A program made the translations under genes and the position numbers. Positions 11,516 to 22,084 of a DNA stretch of 64,000 nt are shown here, piece by piece (the first letter of the stretch is position 1; each line of letters starts with the position of its first letter). The notes beneath the pieces are model-generated. The model did not search any database and had not been told where the DNA came from. It worked only from the letters and a program-made list of their open reading frames with translations. Where the stretch lies: NCBI GenBank assembly GCA_947650365.1, contig OX393550.1, positions 120,017,874 through 120,081,873 of the forward strand. The letters are read 5' to 3'. Source of the stretch: Chamaelirium japonicum (lineage: Eukaryota; Streptophyta; Magnoliopsida; Liliales; Melanthiaceae).

Positions 11516-11999
11516 TGTTAGATACCCTCACACCCCAAAACCCGGGTTGTAAGGGGAGGTCCACAAAGGGTATATAAAGAGGGCAATAGGTGCCCCCTTT
11601 ACCGATGTGGGACTAACCGGTGGACTTCCTCAACACCCCCCCTCAAGCGGAGTATGCAGAGCGAGGCACAATCAAAAGGAGCCGCACCCAGAGGGAGACG
11701 GTGAATCCATCTCTGATACCATGTTAGATACCCTCACACCATAAAACCCGGGTTTTGAGGTGTGAGGATATCTAACATGGTATGAGACATGGCCGGTCTC
11801 TTGCTCCTGCTCCTGCTCCCGCTCTGGGTGCGCCCCCACCGATTGTGCCTTGCTACGCATGCTCCGCTTGAGGGGGGGTGTTGATATAGTCCACCGGTTT
11901 AGTCCCACATCAGCAAGAGAGGCACCCATTGGCCGCTTCATAGACCCTCTGTGGACCTCCCCTTCCGACCCGAGTTTTGAGGTGTGAGGGTATCCAACA
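11516..11999. mobile_element. 484-bp foldback element with LTR-like arms
   Basis: The left arm starts TGTTAGATACCCTCACACC and the right arm ends with the reverse complement of TGTTGGATACCCTCACACC. The arms, each a little over 200 bases, share in the same order a GGGGAGGTCCACA word, a GATGTGGGACTAA word, ACACCCCCCCTCAAGCGGAG and a GGCACAATC word, then meet at an imperfect palindrome around 11718-11790. A TGGTATCAGAG motif, like a copia primer-binding site, is read outward from the centre. It could be two LTR-type fragments joined head to head or a true foldback element. No target duplication was found. Confidence 0.7.
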
Positions 12000-12335
12000 C
12001 TTCACTTAACAATATTAATTCTTAACTTATTTACTTGAGTTGCAGATTGATGTACAGATGTCCGCATAAAAAAATACTAAGAACCAATTTAGATTATAAG
12101 AAATATACTTTACTCAATATGAAATCGTCTTAAATTTCTTATACAGTTTTGTTAACATTTCCTCCTAGGTTTTTTATTATACTCCATACTTCCTCTGATA
12201 ACTCACCTTCCTAGCTTTGATCTGATATAGTTTGAAGTCATTTAAATAAAATGAATGGCTAAACATGCCCTAAAACCAAATTTTAACATTTCTTATAATG
12301 TAACTACAAACAATACATGAAAAGAGACTCCTTAC
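12000..12335 (-). other. Start of the intron downstream of NUP133 exon 3
   Basis: On the minus strand exon 3 is followed at once by GTAAGG (12330-12335), a good plant splice donor. The sequence then becomes AT-rich and non-coding, and a foldback element lies beyond it. The acceptor of this intron is not visible in the window. Confidence 0.6.
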
Positions 12336-14144
12336 TATGACTGGAAGAAAGCTCCTCATGGCACTTGGACAAAGCAAGAAACTGAAGGTATTTTTGATGC
12401 CTTTGTTGTTTATCCAAGAGCAGTGATGAGACAACAGTTGAAGCCACAAACTCAGCTCCTCTGGTAGTTGTCCAATGCTTAGCAAATGTGTCAACAATAG
12501 ATTTGCTCATGCGAGCAAATACATTCGTTTCACCTTCTTTTTCAAATGCTCCTTTTTTCATAAGCTTCTCAAACACACCTTCAACTTCACCGGACAGAAG
12601 AAAATCTTGAAACATGCGACCAAGTAAAGCTTCTGCTTCTTCATCTTGCGCAATTCGCTGTGCGATGCCAGTTAAAACAGCCCTTTGTTTATCTCCAGCA
12701 CTCCATGCATCAGAACTAGCCCTTCGAGGAATAATATTGCCACTAAATGCCTGACTTCTTTTCTCTTCTTCTGCAGCCCCTTCATTTGAACTCCCCTTAC
12801 GAGATAAGCTCCGTTCGGGTGGTTCAACCCCACCAAGTAAAACTGCCTTTTCAGGTATAGCCCACACTCCTGCTTTTTCAGTCAACACAACCCAAGCCCC
12901 TTCCTCGCTGTCATCGGAAGAAGAAAGAACTGAAGCATCTAAAACCTTGCCCGCATCCCATGGTAAATCAAATTGATATAATCGTGTGGAGCCTCTCCAA
13001 TAATTGGTCACAGTTGCAGTTCCATCCCCAGACAGAATAATCACAGACCCAGATGGCTTTCCCCCAACACGTAACCTCATGGAAAACAGGAAGTCATCAT
13101 CCTCCACTCTTGCTTTGGGAATTATTACCTGAAGTGGAGCTTTTTTCTCCAAAACCCTATTAATTGGTCCACAGTTTTCTAAAGCAACACTATGACCAGG
13201 TTTATATTGCATTGTCAAAAGGGAATACTGAGTGTAACTTGAACTGCTTACCCGATCCTTACAGAGGGTAGCTACAAGAATAGTGAACTCCTTGCCACGG
13301 CCATCTACCTGCATATCCAAAAGCCAGATATGCTTCTGTCCAGCTAGATCCTTCTTAATACCCAAATCATTATCATTGCCAACGACTTCATGAGCCCATA
13401 ATTTTGTAACAATTGAATCTGGTTCAAGCATAATACTCCAACATTGAATCTCACGATTAGTCAACAAACAGAACTGCCGATCAGATTCCTCTGCTGGAGC
13501 ATGCTGTAAACGCCATACGAGTGACCTCACATACCCTTTATTCACCCGGGAATGACTCGTGCAACTGCCACCGAATGTGTCTTGAGAAAGTATTTTTCTC
13601 GAAATTTCAGACGGGGTAAGATAAAACTGCCACAAGTCACCCTTGGATTGACAAGCTATGGCAATACACTCATGAGAACTACCAGGAATTCCAGAAACAA
13701 TAATCGAGTTAAACCAATCATGTTCGGACAATTCTTGGTTGCATGTGGGACCTTTTCTTCCATCACCTGGCAAATCTGTATCGAGAGGAGTTGGAAGGCT
13801 AACAATTGGAAGATTTCCACTTTCTGAGTAGATGTCAGGCCAATATACAACAGCTTGAGATCTCTGGTTGCAGATGACTATACCAGCAGAATTGCACTGC
13901 CCTAGCACCTTATCACTGCTGGTGGATGCAATATCCCATTTGACCACACAAACCATCCAGTGCATAGAATGTCCGGACTTTACACTGATATCTCTATTTC
14001 CGAAAGCAGGATAGGGGATCTCAAGAACGACACACTTTTTTGAAACTGCAACTGATAAATAGTTCCAAACAAAGAGCTGGTTTCCACATATTATCCAGGA
14101 GAGGAATGCCCTCTTATCCATTCCACCAGCAAGCAACGCATCAC
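12336..14144 (-). CDS. NUP133: NUP133 exon 3: nucleoporin propeller and start of helical domain
   Basis: This exon gives 603 codons of a plant Nup133, a scaffold subunit of the Nup107-160 (Y) complex of the nuclear pore. It starts after a TTTTTGCAG acceptor and opens with DALLAGGMDKRAFLSWIICG, continues through the N-terminal beta-propeller, then a Ser-rich linker (SDDSEEGAW, RKGSSNEGAAEEEKRSQAF), then the first helices (AVLTGIAQRIAQDEEAEALL, HWTTTRGAEFV, FLALSKCHEEL). Exons 1-3 together encode about 710 residues and join in phase: exon 3 takes its first base from exon 2. The frame is open throughout, so this part looks functional. Plant Nup133 is roughly 1,200-1,300 residues, so the C-terminal half is missing here. 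The exon ends at CAT A/GTAAGG; after that the frame reads into intron. Identification is by recalled family similarity. Confidence 0.9.
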
Positions 14145-14226
14145 CTGCAAAAAGTGAATAAAGGTTTCTCAAAGTAGAGTAGAATAGTAGTCTGGAAGGT
14201 TGATAGCCCAACTCTGCTATAAGTAC

Positions 14227-14351
14227 CTGCAGCACTCCTTTGCAAAAGATTGGCTTGTGCATTACGAACAACTTGGGGAAATTCTCCAATATATACAGGT
14301 TGAATCTGATCGGCATCAGCACCTTTGCCAGTTTTCTTCACTGATGGAATT
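14227..14351 (-). CDS. NUP133: NUP133 exon 2 (125 bp)
   Basis: The exon is flanked by a TGTATCCAG acceptor (minus strand, ending at 14352) and a GCAG/GTACTT donor (14227/14226). It encodes IPSVKKTGKGADADQIQ, then PVYIGEFPQVVRNAQANLL and QRSAAG, a conserved plant Nup133 segment before the propeller. The intron to exon 3 (14145-14226) is only 82 bp, with GT and AG borders. The first base completes an AGA codon begun by the last two bases of exon 1, which confirms the phase. Confidence 0.88.
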
Positions 14352-14767
14352 CTGGATACAGAGGGAGAGATGATTATCAAACAATAGGTTTTAAAGATTA
14401 TTTAATTAGTCACGATAAAAATTGTATCATGATATTTAGGGTCCTACAATATGAGCACTAAATTGACAATCCAAAGGATAAAAAAAATGGACGTCGATAA
14501 ATAGCAGCAGTTAGAACAACGTAATCCCATTGAGAATACTCAAATTGAAACATTTGAATCATTCAGATACCAAATCCCTTCAAGTGTGAATTTATATCAA
14601 CACCTAATCTGCAAGAAGGGAAAGCATGAAAATTAATCTAGAGACAAACAAAATTAATGACAAATAATCACGAATATCGAATTTTAAAATTTTGTAAACG
14701 TCCCTTAACACTTGCAAGATGATTGTAAAATACCCCATAACTGAAGTGCAATTGTTTTATATATATA

Positions 14768-15337
14768 CTAGTAATGCCCGCGTGCCTGGCGGTGTGGGCA
14801 GCCATGGTCGCCTGCCGCCTTCGGCAGCCACAGCCGCCTTCAGCAGCACTCCCTCGCTGCCTCTGGAGACCTCGGCCGCCACGTTCTGAATTGTACTCGT
14901 CTTTGAACATTTAATAACATTTTTTGAAAACGGGGGTTGATTTACCGGAAGAGACAGAGAGAGAGAGAGAGATGGCTACGGGAGTGGGACCCCGGACCTC
15001 TCCACCAGGTGAATCGCACTCATCAAACTGGTAGATCAAAGGGCTAGGACATATTTTTCAATTTGTTATTTCCTTTCTCTCTCTACTCTATAAGTGAATC
15101 GCACTCATGCAACCAGTAGATTGGAGGGCTGGAATATTTTTTTATCCCACCACTTATATCAAACAGCAAGCGGTCTCTCTTATTAATTCCGATATATATA
15201 CGGGTAGGAGGGAGTTAATTGTCATGCATATATGTGAGGGACGGAGTTAATTATCATGCATATATGCGAGGGAGGGAGTTAATTACTGTACATATATGAG
15301 AGGTAGGAAAGGAGGAGAAAAAAAAGGGATAGAGAGA
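14768..15337 (-). mobile_element. Probable non-autonomous Helitron (3' end recognised)
   Basis: On the minus strand the segment ends GGCACGCGGGCATTACTAG followed by T, with a short GCCC...GGGC hairpin a few bases before CTAG. This is the standard 3' terminus of plant Helitrons, which insert at A-T and make no target duplication. A TCTCTCTATCC start at about 15337 is a possible 5' terminus, but the base before it is T rather than the expected A. Inside are two direct copies of a GTGAATCGCACTCAT unit (15011 and 15093) and three ~36-bp GGAGTTAATT units (about 15210-15305). Confidence 0.45.
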
Positions 15338-15388
15338 ATATGCGACCAAGAGAGGGTTAATTAGACCTAACCTAGATCAAGTCTAAAC

Positions 15389-15690
15389 CAGAGTTTGAAA
15401 CCTCGATCGATACCGGTACGTACCGATTTTGCCCAGTTCGAAACCGATACAGCACCCGATCCCGATACCTGGCCGGAACCAACCGATACCGGTCCATATC
15501 GGCCGATTCAGGCATGTACCGACTGGTACGGCCGGTACCAACAAGCAGGGTTTAAAATCTTGGTCGATACCCGTACGTCGAGTCGAACTCCCGAGACCGA
15601 AACTAGGACTGATACAACACCGTACCAGACCAAACCGGCCGAGTCAGGTAGGTATTGACCGGTACAGGCCGGTTCAGTACTTGCCTGACA
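15389..15690. repeat. Subterminal GTACCGG palindrome cluster, left end of the hAT
   Basis: Words such as CGGTACGTACCG, CCGATACCGG and GGTACGGCCGGTACC recur many times, and a second terminus-like copy begins near 15546. The same words, in inverted order, occupy 22370-22604. Such dense subterminal motifs are the usual transposase-binding regions of hAT elements. Confidence 0.65.
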
Positions 15691-15819
15691 ACATTAGTGG
15701 AGTGGATGAGTATTGGCTTTTTTTTTATCCCTTTGATTCTCCCGCCAAATGGGCTTTTTTTATCACCATTCACCAAGTCACCAATACCATCACCACTCCA
15801 CTACATAACCCACAAACCA

Positions 15820-16680
15820 TCAAGAAAAGAGAGGAGAGAAAGAAAGAAGAGAAAAAGAGAAGAGAGGAAAGAAAGAGAAGAAAAAAAGATAAGAGAAGAG
15901 AAAGAGAGAAAAGAGAGAGAAAGAAAGAAGAGAGAACTTAGAAAGCCGAGTCAACGGGGCGACGAGCAACACGAGCCAAGTCGACGAGGCGACGAGCGGC
16001 ATGACCTATTCAATTTGACGAGGCGACGAGCGATACGAGCATGAGCGGCACAAGCACGAGAGGCACAAGCCGAGTCGCACGAGCCAAGTCAGCTGACAGG
16101 TAAATTTCTTTCATTTTTATCTCACTTTCTATCTCTCATTTCCCTCCTCTTAACTCTCTTTGATTCCCTCTTATGTGTTTCTCTCCTCTTTTCTTTTTCT
16201 CTCTTCTTTCTTTCTCTCATTCTCTTTTCTTTCTTTCTCTTTCTCTTTCTCTTTCTCTTTGTTCTCTTTCTGAGATAAAAAAGAAGAGAAAGAGGAAAGA
16301 AAGAAAGGGAAGAAGGGAGAGGGAGAGAAAAAAGAGAAAACAAGAAAAAAAGAAGCAAGAAGCAAGAATGAGACAGAAGAGAAAACGAGAAAAAAGTGAA
16401 AGAAAAAAGCAAGAAAGAGATAAAGAAGTGAAAGAAAGTGAGCTAAAAAAAAGAGAGGAAAGAAGTAAAGAAAACGAGAAGAAAGAAGCAAGAAAATGAG
16501 AGAAAGAAGCAAGAAAATGAGAGAAGATAGAGAGAAAGTTAGCTAAAAAGAAGAGAAAGAAATAAAGAAAATAGAAGAGAGAAGATATAGAGAAAGAGGC
16601 GAGGGAGAATGAGAAAAAAGAAGAGATAGGAAAGAGAAAAAAAGAAGAGAGCAAAAAAGAAAGAGAGAGTCGAGAGACAA
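15820..16680. repeat. Polypurine-polypyrimidine-polypurine tract
   Basis: The plus strand is almost pure purine at 15820-15945 (GAAAGAAGAGAAAAAGAG-like), then, after a 150-base GC-rich island with repeated ACGAGGCGACGAGC units, almost pure pyrimidine at about 16103-16272, then pure purine again at 16276-16680. The last two segments can fold on each other. The tract lies in the 5' untranslated part of the hAT transposase gene. Frames through it are open only because of composition. Confidence 0.8.
15945..16100 (+). other. Possible non-coding first exon of the hAT transposase gene
   Basis: A GC-rich island with three or more copies of a CGAGGCGACGAGC unit ends in GACAG/GTAAAT at 16096-16105, a strong splice-donor context. 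The BED-domain coding sequence begins about 670 bases downstream. A spliced leader is plausible for this hAT gene, but it is inferred from position and the donor alone. Confidence 0.3.
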
Positions 16681-19457
16681 TTCTATTAAGTTAACCATAA
16701 TAATAAGAATTATAATTTTTAAAGTTTCTTTTTGTTTGCTAATGCTTATTAATATTTTAACTTAGATAATGACACCAAAATCAAAATAAATAGATACCGG
16801 ATGGCCACATTGCAAGGCAGTAGAAGGCAACAAGCAAAAGACCATATGCAACTACTGCGGCTGGACCATAAATGGAGGTATCACAAGACTAAAGGAACAT
16901 TTAGCGGGCAAGAAATGGCAAGTGACTGGTTGTGAGCATGTTCCAGCAGAGGTACAGTCTCAATTCCAGCAATTTTTTAAAGAAGCATGTAAAGATAAGA
17001 GTATTGTTCCTGAACTTTCTGCTTTTAGAAGACCACCCCTTACCAAAAGTCAGTTGGTAAGGGGTTATAGAGAAACAGACCTAGATGATGAAAGTTTTGA
17101 TGATTCTGATTCTAAAGAGTTGTCGGAGGAGGATAGGTAGATGAGAACGACAATGAGACTTTCTCGTGAGAAAGCTCGTCATCAAGAAATTAGAGAAAGG
17201 GGGAGACCAAAAAGGTAGATGGTCAATGAGTGGTTCTAGTGGTAGTTCCCGCTTTGTACCTGGTGATATTGGTGGTGCTGTTGGTGGTAGGAGTAGTGTT
17301 AGTGCTAGAAGAGGTAAAACTAGTACTAGCGGTAGTAAATATGTGCAGTTACCTTTAGACAGATTTATGTTTAAGGAACGAGGCCATAAACAAACCAAGT
17401 TAACGACTGAAAAAATAAAACAAGAGAGCAGTAAAGTGAAGAAGGCAGTGGCCAAATTTTTTCATTTCAACCATATCCCTGCTAAAGCAACCATGTCGCC
17501 ATACTTTAAGAAAATATGCGACGCATTGCAGTCAGTTGGGCCGGGAATTTCTCCCCCTACCCTATATGAGATTGCTGGGTCACTTTTGGAAGATGAGGTC
17601 TCCGAAATAAATGATTATATTAATAGTTTTAAAACTTCCTGGGAGGAGAAAGGTTGCACAATTATGTGCGACGGATGGAGTGGCCCTACTAGAAAATATA
17701 GAATCAATTTTTTAGTATATTGCTCAATTGGTACTGTTTTTTACAAATCGATCGATGCATCAGACAAAGTGCATGATGCGGTATATCTTGCTGGACTTAT
17801 GAATCATATGATCGACCAAGTTGGAGCTAATAATATGTTCAAATAATGACGGACAACGGCTCTAAATATAAGAAGACCGGACAAATTATACAAAAGGAAC
17901 GAAAGACCACAATTTTTACTCCCTGTGCCGCACACTGAATCGACTTGATCCTAAAGGATATAGGCAAAATGGATCATGTCGACAAGGTCGTTAAGTAAAC
18001 CCGAAAAATAACAAAATTCATCTACAACCATAACTTGGCAGTTGACTTGATGAGGAAGAATAATGGGAAGTGGGAGCATCTGCGTCCAACAATCACCCGC
18101 TTTGCCACTCACTTGATAGCATTGGAGAGCATTTATAATCAAAATGATGATTTACGAAAAATATTTACCTCAAATGCATGATGTCGGTCAAAATATATAT
18201 CTAATAAAGAGGGTGAGACCTCGGGTTAAAGACAGGCCATGGCTAAAGTCTATCTGGTACGGTTGGTGAAGGTAAAGAGGTGGAAGATATTATTGTTGAG
18301 TATGAGCTCTAGATCGACATTGATAAGATAATAGTGTGCGTCCAACCTCTGGTGCAAGTGCTTCAACTGGTAGATTCAGATGAAAAGCCTACAATGGGGT
18401 ATATCTACGAAGCAATAAACAGCTAAATTGGTCATTCAGAAGTCGACAAAGGTTGGAGAAAATTAAAAGAACAATATTTTAAGTTGGTCGACAAAAGATG
18501 GGAGAAGACGCTACATCATCCATTGCATGTAGCACGTAAACATTATCGTCAACTCGTTATTCAATCATTTTAATTTTCAACCTCATTAGGCATTACTTCA
18601 TTAGTCAATACTTATTTTTTTCACATTATAGGGTTTTACTTAAATCCCCAATACCAGTATAGGGTGAAAGTTTCACAACACCCTGAAATCATGATCGGGC
18701 TTAAAAAGGTGATTCGAACCTTGGAGCCTAACATATCATCACAAAATAAGGCGATGGAGTAGATGAAAATCATCCACTATGCTTGTGGTTTCTTTGATTC
18801 GGCGAATGCAAGAATAGCTATCTTGATCATGCAGCCAGGTAATACGATAAGTCGATAATACACTTTAATTATACAATTATTCAACTGCAATCAACGAATA
18901 CAAACAGAATAATTTTTATTTTTTTACTAATTTCATAGCTACTTGGTGGAGCATTCATGGGAAAAGTGCTCCCGATCTTCAAACGATTGATGTCCAAGTA
19001 TTGAGTCAGCCATGCTCGGCATCGGACTGCGAGAGGAACTGGAATACATTCTCTCTTATTCATACGAAAACTAGAAATAGGTTATCATCATTTAAATTAG
19101 ATAAACTAGTTTTTGTATATTATAATATGAGATTGAGGGTCCACGATCGGGGAAAATTAGAGGACCAAGGTGATAATCAAATCAATTTGGATTATATTTT
19201 CAAAGACGATAACCCTCTAGCCCCTTGGTTGACGAAGAGAGAGGATCCAGCTCTTGACAGTCAAGAAAATACATGGTTGGAGGAGTTAAGCAAGGGGCAA
19301 AGATAAGAACAAGAGGGACCAAGGTTGAGGAGACGCAAACGAAGACTTCAACACGTCACTCAGGTAATGCAGCAGATACACACCGATGAAAATGAGAATC
19401 ATGAGACTATATTCTCCGGATCTAGTGATGGTGGAAGAGAGTCAGCTCAGTCATGAC

Positions 19458-20451
19458 CAAGGTTCAAAATCACGATATCGGTCACGGTCTATGCTATCAA
19501 AGTCGGGACTAGTCGGCGACTAGTCCCTGGGCGGCATTTTGCCGACCGATTAATTTCGATTCCGTCATTGCTGGGCGGAATGCCGACTAGTCCCCGACTA
19601 GACCCGACTAGTCCCCGACTAACTACTGCCGACTAGTCCCCAGGCAGCATTCTGCAAGCAATTTTTTTTTTTTAAAGGAGTCTTTGCAAGCAATTTTGTT
19701 TGGATTTTTTTACATTGGCTCAAGGTCTTGAGTCGCAAGACTCACAACTATGGCTCTTCCCTGTAATCATCTGTTGAGCACCTGAGAATCTCAGATAAAA
19801 ACATAGACAAATAATTAGTTTATTTGTTGATATCCATATAACCCTATAATCAAAATTAGGGTTGTTCACTGATTAAACATCATCAAACAAATATTGTAAT
19901 GAATTCTTAGTTCTGAGTCTTTTGACATGGGCATGAAACTAATACAACTGTGTTCTGTTAGACTGTTACTTATGTATTTATACCCATGCTGTGAAGTGTG
20001 AAGGTATGTATTGTTATTAACTGGCTAATATCATATACTTATTGACATTTATGTTAGTTCATATATCATATATGTTTAGGAAGGGGGGGAGGGGTTAGAA
20101 TACGTTTTGGCCGACTAGTCCCGAATTAGTCCTGACTAGTCCTAGTCGGCCCTTGGCCGACTAGGGCCGACTACCGACTTTGACTGCATAGGTCACGGTA
20201 TTGATCGGTCCCGAAGCGATATGTACCGGCAGGTACGTACCGATAGCGGCCAATACGGACTGATACGGGTTGAGAAAAAAAACTAAAAAAAAAAATTAAA
20301 CATGTTGGTACCGATCCGTACCGGCCTGAACCGGCCGATACGGACCGATACGTATCGGTACCGGCCGGTATGGGCCAGGTATCGGGTGTTGTATCGGTCT
20401 CGAACCGGGCAAAATCGATACATACCGTATCGGCCGAGATTTCAGACCCTA
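19458..20451 (-). mobile_element. Non-autonomous member of the same hAT family, nested in it
   Basis: It begins CAAGGTTCAAAATCACG and ends in the complement of TAGGGTCTGAAATCTCGG. The flanks GTCATGAC (19450-19457) and GTCACGAC (20452-20459) match at 7 of 8. Its ends align with those of the large hAT element in reverse orientation, for example TTTTGCCCGGTTCGA near its right end against TTTTGCCCAGTTCGA near 15428. It lacks coding sequence. Another MITE is inserted at 19489-20191, so the original insertion was only about 280 bp. Confidence 0.8.
19489..20191 (+). mobile_element. hAT-type MITE, CTATGC family, copy 2 (703 bp)
   Basis: The ends are CTATGCTATCAAAGTCGG and, reverse-complemented, CTATGCAGTCAAAGTCGG. 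The flanks are a perfect 8-bp duplication, GTCACGGT (19481-19488 and 20192-20199). It is the same family as 6699-7251 in opposite orientation, and longer because of extra GACTAGTC subterminal units and a short extra piece in the middle. It is nested in the small hAT derivative at 19458-20451, so it is the youngest layer here. Confidence 0.92.
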
Positions 20452-20528
20452 GTCACGACGAAGATGTCCAGGAAATGGCAGGAATTGGTCATTCTTCTAG
20501 TCCTGACCATGTGACAGATACATATGAC

Positions 20529-21245
20529 CAATGTTTTAAAAAACGGAAGGCGGAAGACGGGCGGTCAAGTGGTTTCAAGGCGGAAGGCGGAAGGCGGAAG
20601 GCGGAAGGCGGACGACTAGGCGGGCGACCGGAGAAAAAGGCGGGCACCCACCTATATAAAATATATTATATATATTCTATATGTATGTATATATATAAAT
20701 TCATAATTCTATATAAAAAAATAATATTAGAAAGTTTTACATATGCAAACATCAAAACTACCGATCTGAATATAAAAGTTTTATGAAAAGGGAGGAGGGG
20801 ATTGGGTGGGTAGGGGTATTTCGGTATGATTACCTCAATACCTATACCCGATTGTCCCTCTAACTTGAGTATACCAGATAATACAGTTGTACTCCAACTT
20901 TATTGTGATGTACCCAAATTCCAACCAATCATATATTGTTATCCAAATTCTATCCAAACTCGTACCATACAAGAACCAATATACTAAAAAATCGTAAGAG
21001 CTTAAACATTTCATCACAATACATTGAAAAAAAAAATTCCTCAAGCAATTGCATACAGTGAGACCGCCTAGGCGCCCGCCTTTTACCCGCCTAGGCGGGC
21101 GCCTAGGCGGGTCGGATCCCACCTAGGCGCCCGCCTTTGTTCAACCCGCCTGCAGTGCCTCTTTTTGCTGAAGCAGAGCGGCCAACCCCCTAAAACGGCT
21201 AGGCGGCCGCCTAGGCGGCCGCCCGGACCGCTTTTTAGAACAGTG
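20529..21245. mobile_element. hAT-type MITE (717 bp) with CCTAGGCGG/GGCGGAAGG ends
   Basis: The left end CAATGTTTTAAAAAACGG and the reverse-complemented right end CACTGTTCTAAAAAGCGG match at 15 of 18. The flanks are a perfect CATATGAC duplication (20521-20528 and 21246-21253). The subterminal parts carry repeated GGCGGAAGG (left) and CGCCTAGGCGG palindromes (right). Its middle, about 20838-21060, is similar to the core of the MITE at 4106-4623. It interrupts the tail of the hAT transposase gene. Confidence 0.9.
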
Positions 21246-22084
21246 CATATGACTATGAAGAGCATGAGAAAGCTTCTTCACATCTCACATACACAGGAGT
21301 CACAAGACCATTAGGTCCACCACACGATGGAGCAGGGACTGGGCCTTCTGGCACTGTTCATGAAGCTACATATGTACCATACTCATTGTATGATCCGTAC
21401 GGATATGATTCACCACCAGGTCCAACATCATCATATTACTGAGATCCTTATCAGCCGATGTTTTCAGAGCCAAAAGAATCGCAAGAAACATATGGAGATT
21501 CTTCATCCTCCTACGACTACGGAGCTTACGATTATAGCATCCAACAGGATCAGAACATTGGCCACTCAATCTTTGGTTATTCCGAGCCTTCCGACGGGTC
21601 TTACTACCAGCAGGTCCAGCACTACTCGGCACCAACTCCAAATGAAGAAGAAAAAGAAGTTAGTCGCAATAATAATCTGTGGAACTTCTGAGTTCTGAAT
21701 CTTCTGATCTGAGCCAGCCAGCCAGGTAAGGTGAGTTGATAATTTTAATATATTGAGAATATATGAAACACTGAAACTTATTATATTATAAATTTGTAAT
21801 AATAAACGTTTTTTCAAAACTTTAAAAGGTTGTTTTATAAAACCTTTTTTAACTTCGCCAAGGCTAGTCCCAAGCCCGGATAGAGGAGGGAAAAAGGATA
21901 TAGAAAATTAAGAATTAGTAACTTATGTGTGACTTGTGAGTATGTGACCGCGGTGTGTGACTGCTCAATTAGGTCTCTATTGTTCAATCATTCATCTCGG
22001 GGAGTGGTGATTCAATAATAGTTGACAAGTTCATCAAGATTCTAGTCATACACCTCGGGGAGTAGTGCTTATGAATCTTGATGA

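Larger units (their letters stand above)
16769..21691 (+). pseudogene. hAT transposase gene: BED finger, DUF659, hAT dimerisation domain
   Basis: The gene starts near an ATG at 16769, followed after six codons by a stop. Next come a BED zinc finger (CNYCGW...RLKEHLAG...GCEHVP, 16800-16945), an acidic linker, a Gly/Ser-rich segment, DUF659 (17440-17845, with MCDGWSG near 17667), a core segment (AVDLMRK and RPTITRFATHLIALES near 18040-18130), and the hAT C-terminal dimerisation domain (LSQPCSASDCERNWNTFSLI, 19000-19060, to about 19300). The acidic, Tyr/Ser/Pro-rich tail is split by two MITEs and resumes at 20452-20528 and 21246-21691. A likely intron lies at 18840-18938 (GTAATA...CATAG). Several stops and frame changes, for example after position 17845, make it non-functional. 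Acidic-tailed BED-DUF659-hAT proteins are common in plants, and domesticated relatives exist, but this one is decayed. Confidence 0.85.

Noticed and set aside
15820-16670. Several long Lys/Arg/Glu or Ser/Phe/Leu frames on both strands
   Set aside because: They come from polypurine and polypyrimidine tracts; none has a start context or family match.
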